From Sulfitobacter sp. 20_GPM-1509m (GTDB lineage: Bacteria > Pseudomonadota > Alphaproteobacteria > Rhodobacterales > Rhodobacteraceae), in contig NZ_KK211144.1 in the NCBI RefSeq assembly GCF_000620505.1, positions 627,681-691,680 on the forward strand: a stretch of 64,000 nucleotides of DNA. Direction: 5' to 3'. The stretch's first letter is position 1; each line of letters opens with the position of its first letter. Shown piece after piece: positions 58,624-64,000 of the stretch. The position numbers were made by a program, and so were the translations under genes. The notes under the pieces are model-generated. The model saw only the letters and a program-made list of their open reading frames with translations. It was not told where the DNA came from and did no database searches.

Positions 58624-60270
58624 TCATTGCGCAGCCACGGCCGCTGTCATGTCGCCCTTGATCATATCGGCCGCGCGTTCCGCGATCATGATGGTGGGGG
58701 CATTGGTGTTGCCGCCGATCAGGGTCGGCATCACGGACGCATCGACCACCCGCAGCCCGTCGATCCCGCGCACCCTCAGTTGCGGATCGACCACCGCCAT
58801 GTCGTCGACGCCCATCTTGCAGGTGCCCACGGGGTGATAGATCGTATCGGCACGGGCGCGAATGTGGCTTTCCCATTCGGCGTCGGTCATGTTGTCGGTC
58901 ACGCCGAACAGTTCCTTGTGACAGTATTTCTTCATCGCCGGTGCTTGCAGGATTTCACGCGCCATCTTGGCACCCTTGATCAACAGCTCCAGATCACGCG
59001 GGTCGGACAGGAATTTCGGGTCGATACCCGGTGCCGCCATCGGATCGGCGCTTTCCAGAAACACCTCGCCGCGGCCATGGGGGCGCAGCACACAGACGTG
59101 AAGGCTGTAGCCATAGCCCAGATGCAGCTTGCGCGCGTGATCGTCCACAATGGAGATGACAAAGTGCAACTGGATGTCGGGCCGGTCCAGCGCCGGATCG
59201 GTCTTGAGGAACCCGGCCCCTTCGGCAAAGGGCGTGGCGATCATGCCGGTGCCATCCTTGCGCCATTTCAGGATATGCTTGGTCAGCCCGATGGTCCCGG
59301 CCAGACCGATGCCAAAATTGTCGGTATCCTTGGACTTGCAGGCCAGAATGAAATCAAGATGGTCCTGCAGGTTCTTGCCCACGCCGGGCAGGTCATGCAG
59401 CACTGTGATCCCGTGACGGCGGATTTCCTGTTCCGGCCCGATCCCCGACAGCATCAGCAACTGCGGCGAGTTGAAAACACCCCCTGCCAGCAGCACCTCG
59501 CGGGTGGCGCGGACTTCGTGGTCCTGACCTTTTTGCCGGTAGGCAACCCCCACCGCGCGTTTGCCTTCCATCACGATCCTGGTCGCGTGCGCGCCGGTGA
59601 TCACGGTCAGGTTCGGGCGGTTTTTCTGCACCGGGTGCAAATAGGCGGCCGCCGCCGAACACCGCTCGCCGTTGCGGGCCTCGTCATGGAACTGGGTGAC
59701 TTGATACAGGCCCACGCCTTCGTTGTCGCCGGTGTTGAAATCGGCCACCTCGCGGTGCTGACATTCGGTCGCCGCATCGACAAAGGCGCGGGTGATCGGG
59801 CGGGGCGATTTCTGGTTCGACACCTGCAATGGCCCGGATGCGCCGTGATGGTCATCGGCCCCGTTCTCGTTGTTTTCCGACTTTTGGAAATACGGCAGGC
59901 AATCGTCCCAGCCCCACCCTTCGCACCCCTGCGCGGCCCAGTCGTCATAGTCCGACTTGTGGCCACGTACATAGAGCATTGCGTTGATCGCACTTGATCC
60001 GCCCAGCGCCTTGCCGCGCGGCTGATACCCGCGGCGTCCGTTCAGCCCCGGCTGCGGTGTCGTCTGAAAGGCCCAGTTGGAAATCTTGCCATGCCCCGGA
60101 AGCATTCCAACAACCCCCGCAGGGGCGCGGATCAGGATGTGATCGCCTTGTCCGCCCGCCTCAAGCAGGCAAACGGTGACGTGGCTGTCCTCACTCAATC
60201 GCGCGGCAAGCGTCGATCCCGCCGACCCTCCGCCCACGATGACATAGTCGAACGACTGTTGCGTTGGCAT
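58624..60270 (-). CDS. GMC-family FAD oxidoreductase (alkanol/choline dehydrogenase type)
   Basis: Flavoprotein of 548 residues with the FAD loop DYVIVGGGSAGSTLAARLSE, the GMC signatures PRGKALGGSSAINAMLYVRG and LLAGGVFNSPQLLMLSGIG, and the catalytic His region near YHPVGTCKMG. This is the AlkJ/BetA branch that oxidises alcohols to aldehydes. It is the first gene of the operon, just after a perfect palindrome. Confidence 0.92.
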   Translation of the reverse strand: MPTQQSFDYVIVGGGSAGSTLAARLSEDSHVTVCLLEAGGQGDHILIRAPAGVVGMLPGHGKISNWAFQTTPQPGLNGRRGYQPRGKALGGSSAINAMLYVRGHKSDYDDWAAQGCEGWGWDDCLPYFQKSENNENGADDHHGASGPLQVSNQKSPRPITRAFVDAATECQHREVADFNTGDNEGVGLYQVTQFHDEARNGERCSAAAAYLHPVQKNRPNLTVITGAHATRIVMEGKRAVGVAYRQKGQDHEVRATREVLLAGGVFNSPQLLMLSGIGPEQEIRRHGITVLHDLPGVGKNLQDHLDFILACKSKDTDNFGIGLAGTIGLTKHILKWRKDGTGMIATPFAEGAGFLKTDPALDRPDIQLHFVISIVDDHARKLHLGYGYSLHVCVLRPHGRGEVFLESADPMAAPGIDPKFLSDPRDLELLIKGAKMAREILQAPAMKKYCHKELFGVTDNMTDAEWESHIRARADTIYHPVGTCKMGVDDMAVVDPQLRVRGIDGLRVVDASVMPTLIGGNTNAPTIMIAERAADMIKGDMTAAVAAQ

Positions 60271-60595
60271 GGTAATATCCTCCCTCAGTCGGCGCCTCCC
60301 AGTGCCGATAGAAAAATTGGACGATTATTTTGGACACCTGTCCAGTAAAATTTTCAGGGCAAAATAATGCATTGATTTCAAACCGTTTATTTCGACGGAA
60401 CGGGACCGACTCGGGTGTTATCCGCAGATCAAAAGGAACATTGGTTTCAGCAACTGGACGATCTTCTGCCCGGAATATATCGGCATGCAGGTCGCTTCTG
60501 GTCACTTGTCATTGCAACGTATCAGCGACCTATCCGGCCAGCGACACAGATCCCGAAGCTGCGCTAGCGGTGACCGCGATCGTTAAGATCGCCCT
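60271..60595 (-). promoter_or_regulatory. upstream region of the GMC operon
   Basis: About 325 bases with no convincing gene. Frames that cross it lack family similarity and good ribosome sites. The clear signal is the 14-bp palindrome at 60331-60344. The region from about 60345 to 60420 is AT-richer than its surroundings, as a promoter would be. Confidence 0.5.
60331..60344. promoter_or_regulatory. perfect palindrome TGGACA-CC-TGTCCA upstream of the GMC operon
   Basis: A 14-bp inverted repeat with 6-bp arms, 61 bases before the GMC start. Its size and symmetry fit a TetR-family operator, and the terminal TetR gene of the operon is the obvious candidate. One arm (TGGACA) could double as a -35 element. 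Confidence 0.6.
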
Positions 60596-60817
60596 TCACC
60601 GCCGCCACCATATCCAAACACCCAGCACCATCAAAACAGCGCCAAGAAAAAAGGTCGGCAGGAAAATCTGCAACGCTTCGAAATCGCTCCAGTTCAACGA
60701 GAACCCGCTGCAGCCGGTCGGCTTCATGCCGCAGCCCAGCCCGTTGAGGTAAACCCAACCGGCAAAGGTCACGCCAAAGACGATCAGGCCAGCGATAAAG
60801 ACAATCAGTGCTTTCAT
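60596..60817 (-). CDS. small two-helix membrane protein
   Basis: A 73-residue protein from ATG 60817 with hydrophobic helices at about residues 3-24 (ALIVFIAGLIVFGVTFAGWVYL) and 50-70 (IFLPTFFLGAVLMVLGVWIWW). The short loop between them has a pair of cysteines (GLGCGMKPTGC). The function is unknown. No family was recognised. Confidence 0.65.
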   Translation of the reverse strand: MKALIVFIAGLIVFGVTFAGWVYLNGLGCGMKPTGCSGFSLNWSDFEALQIFLPTFFLGAVLMVLGVWIWWRR

Positions 60818-60876
60818 GGACACATCAGTGCATCAGCGTCAGGCCCCGCGCAACGGTTTTGAACCCTGCCGCAGGA

Positions 60877-61443
60877 TCAAGCCCGCCCCGCCGTACCTGA
60901 CAAACCCAGCGGATCGACGCCCAGTGATTTCAGCGCGCTTTGCCACTTCTCGGGGCTGTTGCCGAACACCAGATCGCTGCGCGCGTCGCAGGTCAGCCAG
61001 CCGTTCGCCAGAATCTCCTGCTCCAGCTGCCCCGGCCCCCAGCCGGCATATCCCAGCATCATCAGCGACTGCGCCGGACCGGACCCGCGACCGATGTCTT
61101 CCAGGATATCCTGCGTGGCCGTCATGCCAAAACTGTCGCCTATCTTCAGCGTCTGCAACTGCGAGGTATAGTCCCCCGAATGCAGCACAAACCCGCGCGA
61201 GGTCTCGACCGGACCGCCAAAATGCACCGGCATCTGGCACACGTCCGGGGTCACCGCGATGTCGAGCTGTTCCAGAACCTCGCCCAGCGCCAGATCCTGC
61301 GCAGGCTTGTTCACGATCAGCCCCATCGCGCCTTTCGGAGAGTGTTCACACAGGAAGACCACCGAATGATCGAACCGCATGTCCCCCATACCCGGCATAG
61401 CCAGCAGCAGCTTGCCTGTCAGTTCCATGCCGTGATCCGTCAT
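60877..61443 (-). CDS. YqgE/AlgH family protein
   Basis: A 188-residue UPF0301 protein. The N-terminus [28 protein letters not shown] and the [15 protein letters not shown] and [15 protein letters not shown] segments are diagnostic. The start was placed at 61443 with GGGA six bases upstream; 61449 is also possible. The molecular function of this widespread family is not settled. Confidence 0.93.
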   Translation of the reverse strand: MTDHGMELTGKLLLAMPGMGDMRFDHSVVFLCEHSPKGAMGLIVNKPAQDLALGEVLEQLDIAVTPDVCQMPVHFGGPVETSRGFVLHSGDYTSQLQTLKIGDSFGMTATQDILEDIGRGSGPAQSLMMLGYAGWGPGQLEQEILANGWLTCDARSDLVFGNSPEKWQSALKSLGVDPLGLSGTAGRA

Positions 61444-61587
61444 TGCCATCCCGCTGTTGTCAAAGTGTTCCCTACCAGAATGGGCATAGCGCCGCCCACG
61501 TGCAAGGGGCAGTGCCCGCATCGGACGAAACATCGGCTGATGAAAACGTGACTTGGCAATGCTGTACGCACAGGTCACAAAACAGGC

Positions 61588-62406
61588 ATGTTCCACACCC
61601 GCGCATTCCTCGCAGCCCTCGTGCTGGCCCCGCTGATCGCCCTGACAAGCGTCTCCCCTGCCATGGCCCAGGAGTCTCCGATCTCGGGCCGCATCATTCA
61701 GGGCTGGACCCTGCCCGACGGGCGCATGGTGGCGGGGCTGGATCTGCAGCTGCAACCGGGGTGGAAAACCTATTGGCGCGCACCGGGTGACGCAGGCATT
61801 CCACCGCAATTCGACTGGAGCCGCGCGCGCAACGTGGGCCGCATCGACATCACATGGCCCACACCGCATGTGTTCCACCAGAACGGCATGCGCTCAATCG
61901 GCTACAAGGATCACGTGGTGATCCCCCTGCACATCCAGCCCAAGGCACCGGGCCGCTCCGTGCGCCTGCGCGGAGAAATGGATCTGGGCGTGTGCTCTGA
62001 CATCTGTGTGCCGCACCGGCTCGACTTTGACACCACGCTGGATGCTGCCCCCGTCAAACCGGTGCCGACTCTTGCCGCCGCATTGGCTCAGGCCCCGTTT
62101 TCCCGCCGCGAAGCCGGTGTCGTGACAGCCACCTGCGCGCTGCGGCCCCTGGACGACGGCATGGAAGTAACCGTGCGCGTTCAGGTCCCCTCGTCGGGCG
62201 GCACCGAAGTCGCGGTGATCGAGCCGAACATCCCCGACGTCTGGACCTCCGAGGCGCAGACGACGCGGCAGGGCAACATCCTGAGCGCCACGGCGCAGAT
62301 GATGCACAACTCAGGCCGCCCCTTTGCCGTCAACCGCAGCGCCATGCGCATCACCATCCTGGGCAGCAAACACGCGGTCGATATTCAGGGCTGCACGGCG
62401 GGTTAG
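61588..62406 (+). CDS. DsbD N-terminal-domain-like exported protein
   Basis: A 272-residue periplasmic protein with a signal peptide ([21 protein letters not shown]). It has an alpha-DsbD-type immunoglobulin-like domain: [19 protein letters not shown] and the active cysteines [13 protein letters not shown] (CxxxC). Normal DsbD continues with membrane and thioredoxin domains. Here only the first domain is present, so it should receive electrons from some separate membrane carrier and pass them on in the periplasm. Confidence 0.85.
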   Translation: MFHTRAFLAALVLAPLIALTSVSPAMAQESPISGRIIQGWTLPDGRMVAGLDLQLQPGWKTYWRAPGDAGIPPQFDWSRARNVGRIDITWPTPHVFHQNGMRSIGYKDHVVIPLHIQPKAPGRSVRLRGEMDLGVCSDICVPHRLDFDTTLDAAPVKPVPTLAAALAQAPFSRREAGVVTATCALRPLDDGMEVTVRVQVPSSGGTEVAVIEPNIPDVWTSEAQTTRQGNILSATAQMMHNSGRPFAVNRSAMRITILGSKHAVDIQGCTAG

Positions 62407-62435
62407 CGGCAACGCCCGCAACACACGCCAACGGT

Positions 62436-63146
62436 TCAAGGGTGTTCGCGGCTCTCGAAACCAAGGCGCTCGGCATCCATCGCCGTACGCCATTCCGCCC
62501 TCAGAATGTCCATGCGGCGCGGAATCCGCGCGTCCAGAACGTCGGCTCCCGTGATCCGCTCGGTCCTGAAGTATCGAAACCCTGCGCGCAGTTCGCACCA
62601 GGCCGCCAGAATACGGCCTTCATCGCGATAGCCCAACAGGATCGGCCAGATGACGCGCTCTGTAATCGCTCCATTGTCATCTTTGTAGCCAATTCGAACC
62701 TTCACCCGGCTGTGTATCGCCCGGCGCATGTCACCGGCTTCGAAGGGTTCCGGAACAGCGGACACAGGCGCGACGCTGGTCGGTGGTGCGACAAAGGACA
62801 TTTGCGCGTGATCGGGTGACACCGCCGCGATCTTGGCAATCAGTTTCTCGGCGGCGCGGGCAAGTTCAGGCTCTCCTCGGGTTTGCACCCATTGCGCCCC
62901 AAGAACGGCCGCCGCGATCTCGTTCGGGGTCAGCATCAGGGGCGGCATGTGAAACCCCGGCTCCAGCACATAGCCGACACCCGCCTCGCCCTGAATTGGC
63001 ACGCCTTGCGCAATCAGCGTCGCAACATCGCGATAGACCGTCCGCTTAACCACACTCAACTCTTCGGCAATACGTGCCGCCGAGATTGGCTTTTGCGCGG
63101 ACCTGATGATCTCGATGATCTCGAACAGCCTGTCACCCCGCCTCAT
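62436..63146 (-). CDS. YafY-type helix-turn-helix regulator with WYL domain
   Basis: A 236-residue regulator. The N-terminal winged helix (RLFEIIEIIRSAQKPISAARIAEELSVVKRTVYRDVATLI) is followed by a WYL ligand-sensing domain (about 140-215, with ILAAWCELRAGFRYFRTERI). It is divergent from the GFA gene with a large perfect inverted repeat in between, which should be its operator. Confidence 0.9.
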   Translation of the reverse strand: MRRGDRLFEIIEIIRSAQKPISAARIAEELSVVKRTVYRDVATLIAQGVPIQGEAGVGYVLEPGFHMPPLMLTPNEIAAAVLGAQWVQTRGEPELARAAEKLIAKIAAVSPDHAQMSFVAPPTSVAPVSAVPEPFEAGDMRRAIHSRVKVRIGYKDDNGAITERVIWPILLGYRDEGRILAAWCELRAGFRYFRTERITGADVLDARIPRRMDILRAEWRTAMDAERLGFESREHP

Positions 63147-63181
63147 TTTCGCTTCCTTCCAAATATCTCCAGCCTACCCGG

Positions 63182-63211
63182 ACCATGCTGACACCACGCT
63201 GTCAGCATGGT
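63182..63211. promoter_or_regulatory. perfect 12-bp inverted repeat between YafY and GFA genes
   Basis: ACCATGCTGACA, six-base centre CCACGC, TGTCAGCATGGT. The arms are fully complementary over 12 bp. It lies 35 bases before the YafY start and 43 bases before the GFA start, so one operator can control both genes. Confidence 0.75.
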
Positions 63212-63254
63212 GCCCGTATAGCCATGAAAATCATGTTCGAAAAAGGAGAGCGTC

Positions 63255-63635
63255 ATGGAAATCAGAGGAAGCTGTGTGTGCGGAGCGGTGCAGTTCACGA
63301 TTGATGGCAGGCCAAGTGCAATGGGGACGTGCCATTGTTCACGCTGCCGAAAGCTCGGCACATCCACGATTGTGTTCATCAAACGCGATCAGTTCCGCCT
63401 GTTGCGCGGCGAAAGCGAAATCCGGACCCTCGCACCGACCGAACACTATGCCTACACGCGGTCGTTCTGCGGGCGGTGCGGCACATCCTTGGGTGAACCG
63501 CTGTCCCCCGAGGACAGCTTTCCGATCAATGCCCAATGTCTTGATGATGATCCGGGCGTGCGAAATGCGATGCACGAATTCGTGGACGACAGCCCCGCTT
63601 GGGCGGCGAGTGTCCACTCCGAAAAGGCGAAGTAA
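63255..63635 (+). CDS. GFA family glutathione-dependent formaldehyde-activating-like protein
   Basis: A 126-residue zinc-binding protein. The cysteine sites are CVCG (residues 8-11), CHCSRC (26-31) and CGRCG (72-76), the CENP-V/GFA pattern. GGAG lies seven bases before ATG 63255. It is controlled in all likelihood by the divergent YafY-type regulator. The family name comes from one member; the reaction of most is unproven. Confidence 0.9.
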   Translation: MEIRGSCVCGAVQFTIDGRPSAMGTCHCSRCRKLGTSTIVFIKRDQFRLLRGESEIRTLAPTEHYAYTRSFCGRCGTSLGEPLSPEDSFPINAQCLDDDPGVRNAMHEFVDDSPAWAASVHSEKAK

Positions 63636-63640
63636 GCTGC

Positions 63641-63672
63641 AGTGGGTGCCGGCCAACGGGTCGGCACCTACT
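63641..63672. terminator. terminator-like hairpin after the GFA gene
   Basis: AGTGGGTGCCG pairs with CGGCACCTACT (one G-T pair) around a ten-base loop. It lies between two convergent genes, without a T run. Confidence 0.5.
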
Positions 63673-63674
63673 CC

Positions 63675-64000
63675 TCAGACCGCCCGCCGGGCTCGCATTA
63701 ACTGATAGCCCACTGCCGCCAGCACATAGACCGCCGCCACCGCCGCCAGCAGCCCCACGACAAACAGCACCAGCGCCGCCGCGCCGGGCGATACCGCCGC
63801 AAGCGAAGGCCACAAAGCGGCCAACGCAGGCCACATCGCACCGTTCACCAGAACCGGCCCCACGGTCACAGCGCCCCAGACCAGCACCGCGAGCCACAGC
63901 GGCACCAGAACCAGCCGCAGCCCCCGCGCCTGCAACCCGCGCCGCATCGCGCGCACCTGCCGGGACACATCGTGCTGCGCCGCCATCAACGCAGGCACCA
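63675..64000 (-). CDS. hypothetical membrane protein, 5' end uncertain at the window edge
   Basis: At least 107 residues are readable, with two transmembrane helices (LRLVLVPLWLAVLVWGAVTVGP and GAAALVLFVVGLLAAVAAVYVL) and a basic stretch at each end. A GTG at 63998 or ATG at 63986 could be the start, but the frame may continue beyond the window. No family was recognised. Confidence 0.55.
   Translation of the reverse strand, partial: VPALMAAQHDVSRQVRAMRRGLQARGLRLVLVPLWLAVLVWGAVTVGPVLVNGAMWPALAALWPSLAAVSPGAAALVLFVVGLLAAVAAVYVLAAVGYQLMRARRAV

Noticed and set aside
60330-60752. A 140-codon frame on the plus strand upstream of the GMC operon
   Set aside because: It starts inside the palindrome region, has no ribosome site and runs antisense to a small membrane protein. 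It is probably non-coding.

Overview
The window is GC-rich bacterial chromosome, almost fully coding. It reads as an alphaproteobacterium of the Rhodobacterales (Roseobacter-type). The grounds are: a five-gene F1 ATP synthase operon in the order atpHAGDC with no F0 genes attached; a 44-residue aa3-type cytochrome oxidase subunit IV; phaA/phaB for polyhydroxybutyrate; a long-chain polyprenyl diphosphate synthase; a SoxR regulator; and a YqgE/AlgH protein. No rRNA, tRNA, CRISPR array, insertion sequence or prophage gene was seen. The genus is not claimed.

Layout. 1-2.9 kb: the start of an alpha/beta hydrolase gene (cut by the window edge), an HCCA-isomerase-like protein, prs and a small H-type lectin-like protein. 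3-8 kb: atpHAGDC on the minus strand. 8.3-11 kb: class II aldolase, methyltransferase and gloB. 11-18.4 kb: clpA with a translationally coupled M23 peptidase, a MotA/ExbB plus MotB/OmpA-like pair, and a ChaC-like cyclotransferase. 18.5-21.3 kb: hisC-tyrC-extensin operon. 21.5-24.1 kb: a radical SAM protein with a DUF4130-UdgX fusion. 24.2-28.9 kb: rpsD, tag, a stand-alone EAL protein, phaA and phaB. 29-31.3 kb: a decayed tetR next to its probable target oxidoreductase, and an EamA exporter. 31.3-36.2 kb: DUF465, DUF2007, a TrmN6-like methyltransferase, polyprenyl synthase, ispE and a TPR protein. 36.4-44.1 kb: ArsR/AHSA1 pair, ETF-QO, soxR/VOC pair, greA, a membrane protein, a frameshifted lysR divergent from an aldo/keto reductase and a carboxymuconolactone decarboxylase-like gene. 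44.1-49.3 kb: molybdenum cofactor operon fdhD-mobA-mobB-moeA fusion, then azlCD. 49.4-53.5 kb: lipoprotein, oxidase subunit IV, DUF6173, MBL hydrolase and acyl-CoA dehydrogenase. 53.6-60.3 kb: Sua5, then a GMC oxidoreductase / acyl-CoA ligase / aldehyde dehydrogenase / TetR operon. 60.6-64 kb: small membrane protein, AlgH, a DsbD-N domain protein, a YafY/GFA divergent pair and a partial membrane protein.

Connections. Several operons are complete functional units with overlapping start and stop codons: HisC and TyrC (aromatic amino acids/histidine), FdhD-MobA-MobB-MoeA (molybdenum cofactor for formate dehydrogenase), and GMC-ligase-ALDH (alcohol to aldehyde to acid to acyl-CoA).

Most notable. 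(i) A dispersed ~58-61 bp element occurs six times, always between genes and usually right after stop codons. (ii) Two regulators are broken: a tetR with an internal deletion whose operator survives, and a lysR with a 4-bp tandem duplication. (iii) A near-canonical SoxR box lies in a 19-bp spacer promoter in front of a VOC gene. (iv) Large perfect palindromes lie in front of the YafY/GFA pair, the GMC operon and phaB. (v) The radical SAM/UdgX pair and the motor-like membrane pair have no known cellular role that the sequence alone can settle.
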